Shown one piece after another: positions 11,808-23,284 of a stretch of 64,000 nucleotides of DNA. A model generated the notes under the pieces. It was not told where the DNA came from and searched no databases. It saw nothing but the letters and a program-made list of their open reading frames with translations. This stretch comes from Dactylellina haptotyla (taxonomy: Eukaryota > Ascomycota > Orbiliomycetes > Orbiliales > Orbiliaceae): the NCBI GenBank assembly GCA_031310005.1, contig CM062381.1:1550001-1614000 (forward strand). The letters run 5' to 3'. Within the stretch, counting starts at the first letter, position 1, and each line of letters begins with the position of its first letter. A program made the translations under genes and the position numbers.

Positions 11808-14800
11808 GACGAGCCGGAAGTATATATATCTAGTTTTTGGAAAGCATAGCAATGTAGTTTAAGACGCAAGATACAATGGTTATGTTCTTCTTTGTTTAAA
11901 AAAAGTGTTCGGAGGGGTGGGGTTAGATATCTGGCCAGCAGATCGTGTAGCGTGCGGTGGATAGTTTATATGGAACGAGTAACTTTTTAAAACTTCTTGG
12001 TGCGGCCGTGAAAGAAACAATGTGAAAATACTGTAGAGAGAAAAAAGTTTCTCCTTAGATTGCGTGATAGTTCTCAGAGATTTGAAAGTAACATTGTATT
12101 CGTTTGGCAAGCGTGGTTCCCGGCCTGGTACTTGATCTCATCATCCAGCTGTTGGGGTCTGAAACTTTGACGACGACGGGTATGCCAACACAGTAGTAAT
12201 CTCGAAACAGCGACTGGCGGATATATAGTACGAGTATTAGCGTCTGTGGTGGTTATTCATAGAACCAGTTGGGCCAGCTCAGAATCGACAAGGCTCAAAA
12301 CCCGGTGAGGCTAGCCTGTCGGTTGTAAGATATTGAACGGGGAAAGGTTAAGAGAAGTGGTCAGGAAATTTGCAGACTGGCCAGGGACGGAAGAGTTCAT
12401 GTTAATATGCAATCCCGTACGTATGCAGTGCAACTACACTCACAGCGGCCAGCGCAGGGGCCAACAGCTGCTGAGTGACGACAAAACGCAAGAACGCGAA
12501 AGCACAGCAACTGGCTTCTTCCTTTCCCTTTTCCTTTTTTTTAATTTTTTTATTAATGCATGCAGGATGGGAAATTTTTTGCCGGGGTCTTTCAAGATCC
12601 TTCTCGCAGCAGAAGCCAATCGGGGGACATAAAACCTACCAAATAAGACCCAAAAAGGCGTTGAAAGGCCCGAGCCAAAGATTGTGGTTTTGAAGAATGC
12701 AGAGGCTGAAAGGCTTTCTGTCGATCTGCAAACCCGAGGAACTTGGTTCGACTTTTTGTAGTTTGCTTTTATCAACTTTTCTCTCCAAAGCAGGTCGGAA
12801 AGGGTACTTTTTACTCTAGGTGGAGCTTGGTGGCCGATTGCACAATACCGCAGGGCTATGGCTTTCTTTTGTCTCTCTTACTCTTCCGACCCCGCAAAAT
12901 GCCTGGTGCCTGTGCGTGTGTCCACGGCTGTTTCTGTTTAAAAAAAGAATTTAACCCAACCCAACCATCCGGGCTTCCCGGCAACATGCGCCAGATGGTG
13001 AATGCCAGTGCTAGGGGTCTGCAGATTGTCGTGCTCCAAAGGAAAGAGCAGTGAGAAACCTGAAGGGATTTGCAGAGTACCAGAAACTTAACACCGCCAG
13101 CGACAGGCAAGTTATATTTGCGAAAAAAACTAATATTAAAATTTTGAGAAAATTTGGTGCTTTGAGGGGTCAGCTATCCAAAGAGAAAAAGTCGCTAACT
13201 GGCAAGAGCTTCAGGATTCGCTATGACGAAGACCAGTTTCTCTCCAGTTCCTTGCTTGTGGTGTCCTTAGCGACATTCATGCGTGGGGGCCAAGATTCCT
13301 GTTTGACCACAGAGACTAGGTTGCTTTTTGGGTGTGCCATTTTCTTTCCTCTTTTTGAGGTCACACTCCCCAAGTGTGAGATACGAGAGCATGCGATAAG
13401 GAGGTGATTTTGAGCTGTCCCCTATCTAACACTAAAGCTGGAGGGCCAGATATCTTGAGCATGAAAATTTTTCACATCTCTCCTGGCCTGTTTGCTTGCC
13501 CAATAAATTAATAGTACCCTCGACTATACGGACGGTGGAAGGGAAGGATACTGCCATGAACGGCTGATCCTACCGCCGCTTGGTAGGTCTTATCTCGCAT
13601 CTTTCTGGCCTCGGTTGACCTGCCGAGTCGCTCGTCGACCCATTTTCTTGGGAATTTGAACCCTAAAGAAGAGATCCGAACAAGCATAGAAGAAAATTTT
13701 TTTCTTCCATTGGTTCACCCGTGCAATCTTGGATCCAAATGAACCTTATTCTCTGGTGCGATCTGGGATCGACCCACTGAACAAGCAAACGAGAGTGTAA
13801 AAAAAACTCTTTGGCTTGCCTTTCACGGACAACACCGAGGTATCAAGATGCGGGAAACAGAAAGAGCGAATGATCACACTCCCACTGCCCACCGTCTGAG
13901 CGACCTCTCAGGCACGGACGCTAAAAAAACCAGTGGTGAAAGAATGAGAGAAACTTTTTTTCCTGTTCAAGATTGCCTGCCCTGGTGCCAGTGAAGGGCC
14001 AGGCGCGACGCTTGCCATGGGTTGACCCTGTTAGCCCCGCAAATACAACTTTCCAGGAGAAAAAGGAACACAGCAGCAGAGGTGGGTACTTGCAGGCATG
14101 CACAATGCAAGTTGGAAAAATCTTCCATCCAAGTGATCTCTCGTCGCGGAAGCCCTGCTCTGGTCAGCAATGGGTGAGAGCACATCTACCCATCGACCAG
14201 GTCCAGGCTCGCGAGTAAATTCTAATCGAGTCGAAAAGGTGGGACGAACCAAAAAACAGTGTGGTGACGGCTTTCTGTGAGTGTTTTCGATCTAGCGGTC
14301 GGGCTCCCTGGACGGGCTGACGGCACGCGGGTGTACCTAGTCTAAGAGCCAACATCGTTTCAGAGCTTGGATGACAAGTGACCTTCCATTCGGCATGGCA
14401 TCGAGAATCGAGGATAGCTCCCGCTTCGGACGCTATTAGCTTCCTAGACCCGTATAGTGCACCACCGTCACAAACGTCATTCAGGAAGAACGGGGCCTGG
14501 CTTCGCAAAATATGCTTGACAAGATGGCTGATGACCAGCGTAGCGTCTGGGCTAGACGAGACTCCAGACGCATTGACCAAGCAGCACAAAGAATTAATTG
14601 TCCGATGACATCTCGAAGCCCGGCTCGAATGAGGTTTGGACGGAGCCCAAAAGGTGTTTGTTGATGCGAAGTCACCGCCGCCCCAGTTAACAGCTTAGCG
14701 AAGGGAACTTGGGACGGGCATGTTTCGCTAAAGCCAAGCTCCCATTCTTAGAAAAGAGAGCTAGGGACAAAAAAAAATAAAAAATAGAGGCCTCGACGTC

Positions 14801-14834
14801 CAATTTGCCAAATATCTCCGAGCTTGATCCCGCG
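11808..14834. other. Long divergent intergenic region (sestrin-like / NDUFAF3-like promoters)
   Basis: About 3 kb separates the 5' ends of two divergently transcribed genes. It holds many A/T homopolymer runs (for example near 12535-12555 and 13797-13810). Open frames up to 141 codons occur (for example minus 14164-14589), but none shows a domain, a Kozak-like start with splice support, or biased composition. I see no tRNA or other structured RNA. Confidence 0.55.
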
Positions 14835-15719
14835 ATGTCGGCAGCCTTCCAAGAGCTCGCGGCTCTCGCGAGACCTCTCATTCGCGTGAACAGTCGCCGA
14901 CTGGCAGCCTATTCGGAGGTTACAACACCACGAATACCACGGTTCACCTTCCAATTTTCCAATCCCCGACGCCACCAGTCTCGGCAACCCCGTCCTTTTG
15001 GTAGATCGACAATCACCTCGAGATACGCGGTGAGATCGTTCCATGCCGCTACCGTTCTATCTACGGATCGGAAATCTTTCCCACAGGATGAACCTCCGCC
15101 CAAGGCAGGTCCTAAGGAAGGAGGAAATGATCCCAATGAGGTATTTACAGACATGAACGTCCTCTCTGGAGTTCCGCCTCCAGCTAGTGCGGTTGAGATC
15201 GTTTACGACAATGGTTTTCTCCTTAACAACGGTATGAGATTCATGGGCAAAGATGGGATCATAATTGTCCATAATGAGGCCTTCAATTGGCTCTCCCACA
15301 AAGCTGCAAGGGTTCACAATGGTGTTTTGGAATTGGACGATGAGCTATGGGGTATATTGGACGTCGTTGCTCCAAAGCCAGGTACGAATATAATAACCAC
15401 CACCCTTCTCCGAGGAAATGGAGGACAAGAAGAAGAATGCTGCTGTCTAGCCGTTATCGGACAACATGCAGATTTGGGTCAAAATATCTAAAAATGCTAA
15501 TCGGTTTTTATTATTGTGCATCTGGTAGAACTGCTGGTTCTAGGTACTGGTGCCCGTTCTATTCCAATATCCCCAAAGACGAAGAACCGTCTGCACAACC
15601 TGGGAATTCGCATCGACAGTATGGATACGAATCATGCAGCATCCTCGTATAATCTGCTGGCAACTGAACGCCCGGGTCAGATCATAGCTGCAGCTCTTCT
15701 ACCTGCTTCGTTCCACTGA
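14835..15719 (+). CDS. NDUFAF3: NDUFAF3-like mitochondrial complex I assembly factor (DUF498/Mth938 fold)
   Basis: NDUFAF3 works with NDUFAF4 in early assembly of the NADH:ubiquinone oxidoreductase peripheral arm inside mitochondria. Exons 14835-15381 and 15529-15719 join in phase 1 across a 147-nt intron with branch site TGCTAAT, giving 245 residues. I start at the first in-frame ATG, 14835; the frame is open slightly upstream but without ATG. The N-terminus is basic and hydroxylated (MSAAFQELAALARPLIRVNSRR), typical of a matrix presequence. The Mth938-like domain begins near VEIVYDNGFLLNNG. Diagnostic stretches are ELLVLGTGARSIP and LGIRIDSMDTNHAASSYNLL, and the chain ends shortly after. 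It is divergent from the sestrin-like gene upstream. Confidence 0.9.
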
Positions 15720-17348
15720 TCCACGGAATATTTCGTATAACATCAAGCTTTTTGGGCATGCGAAAGAATTAGGAACAAAAAAATATTTTTTTTCTGTTGA
15801 GCTGCAACAAAATGCAAAATACCGAATGCGAACTTGCATATCTCCTCTCATCCCTCAGTAAAATAGCAGCAACAGCAAGGAACCTTTTTTAAACAAGTGA
15901 ACTTAAGAGAGGTAAGGCTGACCTTGCATATGCATGCCCTAAGTGATCGCCTCGTATTTTTCTTTCTCTATCCAGCTTCGAGGAAATGCGGGGGGTAACA
16001 GTAAAGAACGTGGGGGGAACAATTAATTATGTTCATTAGGAATGAGCTGGGGAAGACGAAGCCTTTTTGGGTTTTGAGTTTTTTTTTTTTCCGGTGAAGA
16101 TACCGCGATATCCACAGGTATTGTGTAAGAAAAAAGGGCTTCGAAAAATGCAAGGATGTGTGGTCTTTCCGTTTCTCCCCAGCATGGACAAAAATGTGAT
16201 ATATTCGCGAACCGGTTTTTTGGGTATTCCAACGAGCGACGAAAGATATGCATCTAGTAAGAGAAATTAGCAAGCTTGAGTTATTTTCATGAGCTTATGA
16301 CCACGTTGTTCGGTGGTCAGCGGCAAGTGGAGATTTATGATCTGATTTTCGCTGTGCGGTCCTGTCGATGGGAGTTGCATTGGCCGGGTGCCCAAGCTGG
16401 GTGTGGGCCATTACATCGGCCTCGGCAAAATACTGCTGTCATGTACCCCGCAAATGGCACCAGTTTGGCAATTTCTTGTGCGAATGGGGGCGGAGTCATG
16501 CGACTCGTGGCTTAAGCTGAACGCTGGCTGGCATTGGTTGCCTGCAGGTTTGACGATGAATCGGACCTTCACGATTCAATCTGTACGTTCGTTCGTACGT
16601 ATGAAGATGTGTTGGTGATGATGTTATTCAGCTGAACTTGAGGGCATCGATGACGGGATTCGCTTCGCAAAGTGCGAGATATTGTCGGCGGTATCTACCC
16701 GACTTCCCGCCTTTCTTTCGATATTGCATTGGCCTATAATTGTTTCCAAATTGTGTTTTGTTGGATAGCCGCCAGCAATGTTGGTTGTTGCGAACGAGGC
16801 CTGTTCAAAAAGTGAAATCACAAAGTAGTTTAAAGTACCAGGCCTCCAGTTCGTATCCTAAGCAAGGAAACCTGAGGCTAATTAGCTAAGATCTACTCTC
16901 GTCCGAATTTATGGCCTGGGTTGAACCATGTCTTAGAACTAGTATTAGGCGTTATGAGATATTTACCTATAGTTCAAGGCCAGTTCCTTGGTCGACCGTT
17001 GTTCCCCAGAATACGCACTCAATCTTAGGGACATGTTATATCTGCGAAAGATTTCGTTGAAGGAGCAAGCACAGACTTGGTTATGTCAACGTATACGTAG
17101 AGGACGCGGACGTGATTTTGTGTTGTTCGAGACGTGAAAATGAGCTTGGCTATGAATCCTTGGATCCTTTCGGCAGTCCGAAGTGCGTTTTTGCACTGTC
17201 TTTGCATTGCGGCTCCAAATCTGCTTGGCTCTCTCTGAGCATGTAGATGTTCTCCGTCGCGTCGTCTATTTTACCTTGTAGACGCGATCTTTTCTATCTA
17301 TCAAAAATAGGTATAACGTTATATATATACCTAGCGAAAGTTACAAAG
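15720..17348. other. Intergenic, no gene seen
   Basis: The NDUFAF3-like 3' UTR and the upstream region of the F-box gene lie here, with T10-T11 and A-rich runs near 15778-15793 and 16079-16091. Short open frames on both strands lack protein character. Confidence 0.55.
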
Positions 17349-19476
17349 ATGCTAGACCAATTGCCAGCAGAACTAATTGACTGGATATTTGAACAGGTAC
17401 ATATTATATTATACCAACCTTGTCTTCTGCAGATCTGATGTGCGGCCTCCCATATAGAATGTTAGCTAACTCTTTACGAACGTGAATTTTTGAAATGTTA
17501 TTTATGACAATAGCTCCCAAGGAAAGATATCGCAAACATCGCGAAATGTAGCAGAATACTACAGACCCTCGCGACTCCCGCTCTATACCGATACCTAGTC
17601 GTCCCCTGTGATCCAATTTCAGTTGGGCGCTATAGAGACGGCATCGTAGAGCGCAGGGCTGATTGGAATTGGATTAAACAGGTGGTTGATCCAAAGACAA
17701 ACTATGCGCGACATATCCGGGCCATTCGTGTAACAAATACGAATTCTGGGCCACTTCGTTATAAAGATGAGCCAGCAACACCTAAGGATGAGCCCTCAGT
17801 TGTCAGTCGGCAAGTATCTGCTCTCCTAGATGCATGCACCGGCAGAGTAAACGAGATTAAGTAAGTATATGTATCATATCTGAAATGGAAGGGAAATAAT
17901 TCAAGAAAACTGCGGATGCCGATTTATAATCGAAATATAATTTTAAACGTTTGGCTGATATTGGTTGCTGCAGCTGGTGTGTGACAGGTGAGGACGGAGA
18001 AGCATGCCCTACCCCAGTGCTAAGGAAAATATTACAGATGCAGTATCTGTCTTCACTATCTCTTGCTCTGCATCCCTCACACTTAGTCACATCTGGGAAA
18101 GGTGATACGGTGTATCAGTTAGCAGAGAACAGTATGCCGGCACTCCGCAGACTCACTCTTGAAATCGAATGGCATCTTCACACCATACAAGCTCATTACA
18201 TACTAAACGCTACCCCGAACCTGCAAAAACTTACATTACGGGGTGCTCATAAACTCTACAACGGACAAAAAGAGAGGCTCTTTCGGCGAAACTTCAGCTC
18301 TCACGCTTCGGATATCGGCTTCGACGGCAAAACTGTTGAATTGGAGCATCTGCTTGAATTTTGTGTTTTTAAGAATATCGCAAAACTCAAAATTAGAAAG
18401 TTGAAACTGTTTCGCTTCGTGCTCAGTGAGCAGATGATGGGTTACGTACAACCGGAGGAGCTTCGCTATCTACAGATCCAGAACTGTCAAACTCCTAGTG
18501 GAACTCTATCGACTTTACGACCGGAGAAAATGCAGCTGCACACTTTTCGGTTCATGTACAAAAATTTTAGACGTGATTACCAGATATATTTCGACTTCAT
18601 AGGCCAACTTAAACCTGGCCTGCAGCAACTAATCTGTGGAATAGTTGTGATGCACCGGTTCTATAATCCGGAGGTTCAAATAGAACTAACCCGCCGATTG
18701 CCCCTGCCTTTTGGGTTTGCTGAAAAACATGGAGATACCCTCAAATATTTTTGCTATCATCTTGGAGGTAAAGACGGTCCAACGTATTTACCAGACCAGG
18801 ATTCGGAAGACATAGCCCCAACAGGATTGTGGAACCTAAGAGAACTATCTCTTCCATTGAAAACTCAAAAAGTATGCTCCTCTCCATCTTATTAAAGCCC
18901 TTGGCCAAACTATGGAGAACAAAAATTAAACAATTTGCTATATCATAGGCCATTAACATAGTGCAACCTGACTACGCGGAAGGAGAGGAATGGAAATCCA
19001 TACAACAGCCCGTATCCCTCACGGTGAATAAATTAGACGGCTTGAATTTTTTATACAGCCTAACATTCTCGCCAATCTCGGACCACTATCGGATAAGCGT
19101 TCTCGATACCATTCTGAACTACGTTGATTCAGGCTTCATACAAGATATGGAATCCGGTTACCCGAAACCTAGAGACAGAAGGAATTCTTTGATGGTCAAG
19201 TATGTTGAAGAAGCCCGTCTTCTCCAAGACTTCGTTGGAGAAGTCGCAACGTTCTACGGGTGCCAGTTTCCGACTGCCGCTGGGCCACCAACGTTGAAGT
19301 GGATTTCGTTTCTGAGCGGGTATCAACTCTCCGAGGATAAGCGATTCGGTTATAAAGTCGAGTGGACCTTTGAAGAGAACTCGAGCATCTCTGAAAAGTA
19401 TACCCCGCGTGTTATTTTTGTGCGCGATGCAGATACGCAAATGGAATTGGAGGGTCTAGAGCTGAGGTACGTATAA
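17349..19476 (+). CDS. F-box protein with a long LRR-like/unassigned C-terminal region
   Basis: F-box proteins bind Skp1 and act as substrate receptors in SCF ubiquitin ligases. Four exons (17349-17396, 17514-17860, 17974-18871, 18949-19476) give 606 residues with consistent phases 0, 2 and 0. The F-box starts at the first residues (MLDQLPAELIDWIFEQ) and continues after intron 1 with LPRKDIANIAKCSRILQTLATPALYRYL. The rest has alternating hydrophobic and charged segments such as MPALRRLTLEIEWHL, LQKLTLRGAHK and LWNLRELSLPL, typical of degenerate fungal leucine-rich repeats. The predicted substrate is unknown. Intron 1 splits the F-box at the same point and phase as in the genes at 24747-26730 (-) and 39312-41190 (+). 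Acceptor choice for intron 1 is the least certain junction. Confidence 0.82.
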
Positions 19477-19916
19477 ATATGAGCCCCAATACCTGAAAGC
19501 GGTGTTCAACAAAGCTAATCTATGTTATTCTTCAACACAAGGACGCCCAAGATAGACCTGGGAGGTGCACGCCTCTTCTCATAAACCCACTGATCTGACA
19601 TATTCCCATTTCTCTGTCGTACATCTTCATGTAATTGTCCCTCGCCGCTGTGTTGGGCTGCAAAATACCACAATCGGGACGTGAGGCTGGGCGATTCCAA
19701 TTCTCGGGCCCGCGCTTCCCCGCAAATTAGCTGACGCACTCCACTGCAATGGATCCCTGTTTCCCGTTCGGCATGCCATCGCATCTTAGCACAAAGATTT
19801 GATATTGAACTCGCTGTCCGAGTCTGAGATGCGCCTTGTTTCCTTGTATTCGTAGCGCGGGCGTGGGCCATCTTCTTATATTATTGTGATTTTATACCTC
19901 TCCCAAGCTTCTCGCG
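19477..19916. other. Intergenic upstream of GH76 gene
   Basis: This holds the F-box gene 3' region and the short GH76 promoter. No further gene is evident. Confidence 0.55.
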
Positions 19917-21653
19917 ATGCATTGTTTTGGTTTTCGCTTGCGTCCGCATCTATGCATCCTGCTGGTTACCGTCTTTGCAGCCCCGTCGCTGGCGACCAAC
20001 CACCACCATCACCACCATAATGGACCCCAGCACCAGCTGCCTTCGATCGCACAGCATCGTCGGAGTGGAATAGAACTCAACTCCACCGAAATCCCATTGC
20101 CGCTCCGATATCTCATCCACTCCTTCGAGACATTGCAGGCCAGGTTCTTCTCCGACGAGAGCGGCGACTACCCGGCGGCAATCGACTGGACGGCCGCCGT
20201 GATCCAAACCCATGCCGTCAGCTCCCTCCATAGCATCCTTCTCTCCCCACTGCCCAAGAACGAGACCTTAAACATCATAGACATCTATTTCCCAGATATA
20301 GTCTCCTTCTACGATACCCAAAATGTGGGCTCGCTACGTTTCCAGGCCTTCGACGACATGCTCTGGGTCGTGCTCGGCTGGCTGGCCGCCGTCAGATTCC
20401 TAGATGCGTACCACAACATCTACCCGGAAGACTACAGCAAGGATTTCTACAGCCACAGAAAGGACTTCGCTATGCGTGCCCGCGAGTTCTACTTTTACGC
20501 CGAAAGAGGCTGGGACGAGCTCTTCTGCGGTGGCGGGTGTATCTGGAACCCGAACTTGAATCCCTACAAGAACGCTATCACCAACGAATTATTCATTTCC
20601 GCGAGCGCGCAGATGTATACCACCTTCCCGCCGGAGTATAACCCTGACTACGACTCGTCTGCGAGGGATCCGGAGGATGGAAGAGATATTTCGTTCCTAC
20701 AGAATGCCGCGAAGGGATACGCTTGGCTCAAGGCGACCAATTTCACGAATGATGCTGGGTTAATAATCGACGGGTTCCACATCAGCAGTTATTGGAAACG
20801 TAAGTGCGATGAGAGGGACGAGCAGACGTATACATACAACCAAGGCGTTGTTTTGAGCGGGCTTCGGGCGTTGTGGGAGATGACAGGGAAGGAAGAGTAC
20901 CTTCATGACGGGTACGAACTTATACATAATGTGATCAAGAGTGGAGGGAAATTCGGGGAGATGGTGCGGAAGGAGATTCTGGAAGAGCACTGCGATATAT
21001 TCGGTTGGTGTAATCAGGATGCGCAAGCTTTTAAGGGTATTTTACCACTTGCGTTTGACATAATAAAATCGAAAACTAGGGAGATTACTAATGTGTAGGC
21101 TATAGGTATCTTCTTCCACCATTTCACAGCATTCTGTTCAGTACACGCGTACACGGGGACTTGGAAGTCCGCTGAGGAGAAGCGTGTTCCTGGGCTCGAC
21201 GCTCATCTTGAACGGTGCAAGACGTTCTTCCCGTTCGTTACGAAGAATGCAGAGGCGGCGTGGTCTACGCGAGACGCTTACCGGTCGGTCTTCGGTATGT
21301 GGTGGTCTGCGCCGCTATATGAGAACGATCCTAGATTTAAATCGAAGCTTCGTGATGGGAGCCTCGATTTGATGCGTGATCCCGAGGCTATTGATTTTAT
21401 AAATACCGTAAGAGGGGAGGATTGGATGCTAAGTGCTACGATGGCCGAGTTACGGCTGGGAGAATCAGGAAAGGTGGATTGGGAGAAGGGGAATCGGGAA
21501 GATAGCCTGGACTCGATGGTCCATACCAACCGACGTGGAGGGGCAGGAGGAGATTTGAATGATAGATTTAGGGGACGGACGGTAGAGACCCAAACGGGCG
21601 GAGTTGGAGTTATGAGGGCTGCTTTAGAAATTGGTATATTATTTGAGGAATAA
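19917..21653 (+). CDS. Secreted glycoside hydrolase family 76-like protein (alpha-1,6-mannanase type)
   Basis: GH76 enzymes cleave or transfer alpha-1,6-mannan, and fungal members act on cell-wall mannan. Exons 19917-21036 and 21106-21653 join in phase 1 across a 69-nt intron with a TACTAAT branch site, giving 555 residues. Residues 1-26 form a signal peptide (LLVTVFAAPSLA), directly followed by six consecutive histidines (29-34). The adjacent acidic pair D146-D147 in FDDMLWVVLGW is the likely catalytic pair. Family blocks follow: GCIWNPNLNPYKNAITNELF, TYNQGVVLSGL, and, across the intron, FKGIFFHHFTAFC. It ends GVGVMRAALEIG, like other family members, and I see no GPI signal. The assignment to the family is good, but the exact substrate is inferred. 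It is convergent with the 2H-phosphoesterase gene. Confidence 0.87.
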
Positions 21654-21820
21654 ATTAGAGCGTGGGCATAATGGAGTAATCTCGGTTTTTGATCAATGTA
21701 GGATAGATAGCATCTGGACTGGGTTTTAGCATGGAAATTTTGATCGATTTTTTTAAACTTTAAAGTTTCATAATACATAACAGTTTCGTAACCCTCGTTA
21801 TTAAATTTATAATAAGAATC

Positions 21821-22744
21821 TCATGGCCAAATTAATTTGGTCGCAGTGGCCGTATATCCGTCACCAACTACCTCCACATTTCCATCCTCTCCAACAACCT
21901 CCTCCCCCCTAGCTGCTCCCATGCGACAAATCTCCACTCGGTCAATCTCCAACTTATTGGCCCAGACCTGATCTTTATACTTTTCCAATACCTCCGTCGC
22001 ATTAAAAGTTGTCCTTTCCTTCGACCCTTTATCACGTCTCCCCTTATGATTCTTCCCATCCTTACCCCTTGGAGCCCTCGTATGCTTCGGTCTAGAATAT
22101 ACAGTATTCACCACCGTGGCATGGAGTTTCAGCGGCCGGTTTTCAGGTGCTATAATACCGGCTTTGATAAAATGCTCGCGAAGAGCGACGGCGAAAGAAT
22201 ACAGCCTGCCCTGATTGGCAACCACCCCGCTACTATTGGGGGCGTCCGTTGGAGGGATTATTAGAAGAGTACATTGTTCGATACCCTTCGGGGAGGGATT
22301 CATAGCTTCCAGGCCCTTAAGCGTTACATTCAACTTTTTGTCTTCCTCGTTTTCAACCGGAGTTGGGAAAAACTGGGTTAAATCTAGCGATTCTAGTAGT
22401 GACATTGCCTGTTCTCGCTTCTGTTGCGATTCCAACGTCATCACACCCAGCGTTAGATGGAGGGTGTTGAAGTACCGGAACGCATCTGGTGGAATTATCG
22501 ACGGGTCGTCGTCGGAGTAAGAGGCTTCCCGTGACGTCTCGTCGATTGTGAATTGCCTGATGGCAGTTTTGAAGGACTCATAAGAAGAAGGGAGCGGGTC
22601 GTAGTGTTTCCCGCTCAGAGGCAGACAGAGGAAGTGGGTTGGCCGCGAAGTGGGCGGTCGAGGCTCCCTTCGTTGCCTCGGAGAAGTTGAGGTGGAAGGC
22701 TCGCCAGCGTTTCGGGCTTCGTTGTCAGAGTTGTCCGGAGACAT
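21821..22744 (-). CDS. 2H-phosphoesterase (AKAP7/ASCC1 2'-5' RNA ligase-like domain) protein
   Basis: The 2H fold hydrolyses or binds 2',3'-cyclic or 2'-5' linked RNA. Two HxT motifs are visible: HLT at residues 96-98 (TLHLTLGVMTL) and HAT at 208-210 (LKLHATVVNTVY), with THFLCLPLS opening the domain. The protein is 307 residues from ATG at 22744 and has no KH domain, unlike animal ASCC1. The N-terminal ~35 residues are Ser/Pro/Arg-rich and a Lys/Arg-rich loop (KDGKNHKGRRDKG) follows the second motif, which could be a nuclear signal. An in-frame ATG at 22894 would add 50 residues. I reject it because a TATA-like sequence lies just downstream of it and the added stretch reads like pyrimidine-rich 5' UTR. 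Single exon. Confidence 0.85.
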   Translation of the reverse strand: MSPDNSDNEARNAGEPSTSTSPRQRREPRPPTSRPTHFLCLPLSGKHYDPLPSSYESFKTAIRQFTIDETSREASYSDDDPSIIPPDAFRYFNTLHLTLGVMTLESQQKREQAMSLLESLDLTQFFPTPVENEEDKKLNVTLKGLEAMNPSPKGIEQCTLLIIPPTDAPNSSGVVANQGRLYSFAVALREHFIKAGIIAPENRPLKLHATVVNTVYSRPKHTRAPRGKDGKNHKGRRDKGSKERTTFNATEVLEKYKDQVWANKLEIDRVEICRMGAARGEEVVGEDGNVEVVGDGYTATATKLIWP

Positions 22745-23284
22745 CTTATGGGTATGATAGGTATTGTAAGGTAGGGAAAAAACTTGAGGATGTTTATATT
22801 GACTAGATTGATGCAATGCTGGTATTAGAAATATTCTGCTACACCAGGGCGCGCGGACGACATTTATATATCGAGGCCGTCCGTGGATGCTCATGGCAAA
22901 AGCGCAGTATTCGTGTGCATTTTTAAGAGTCGACTTTTTGCAGAAACAACAAGGCCAAGGGTTCGCGTGACGCTTCGGTAACGTTAGCCTTCGAACGGAA
23001 GAGTGAACTTTTTTGACTTCAACAAAACGACAACAATATTTGAAAACGGGGCTAAGGTTGACTAAATTTCGGACTCGGCCGTATCAGCAGCTATGGCATC
23101 TTAACTTCATGCATATGGGGGGCCGTGAGCAACTCGAAGCAAATATTCAATGGTATCATTGCAGTCGCTATCAGGTATCCAATGAGTGATCAACGAAATC
23201 AATTTAAAAACATCTGAAAGTATGATATAGAGCATATCAGCTCTATTATTTGTCTATCGACTAGACGTCACTCTACCCGTGTGG
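22745..23284. other. Intergenic upstream of the 2H-phosphoesterase gene
   Basis: This is the promoter region of the minus-strand 2H-phosphoesterase gene plus the 3' flank of the next minus-strand F-box gene. No gene seen. Confidence 0.55.
22863..22870 (-). promoter_or_regulatory. TATA-like box
   Basis: The minus strand reads TATATAAA here, about 120 nt before ATG 22744. Its position downstream of the ATG at 22894 argues against that upstream start. Confidence 0.4.

Noticed and set aside
13600-13680. tRNA-like B-box pattern (AATTTGAACCC)
   Set aside because: No matching acceptor stem, anticodon arm or A-box could be found at the right spacing.
14164-14589. 141-codon minus-strand open frame in the long intergenic region
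   Set aside because: No recognisable domain, no splice context and no coding-like residue pattern.
22745-22894. 50-residue N-terminal extension of the 2H-phosphoesterase
   Set aside because: A TATATAAA element lies within it and the rest reads like pyrimidine-rich 5' UTR.
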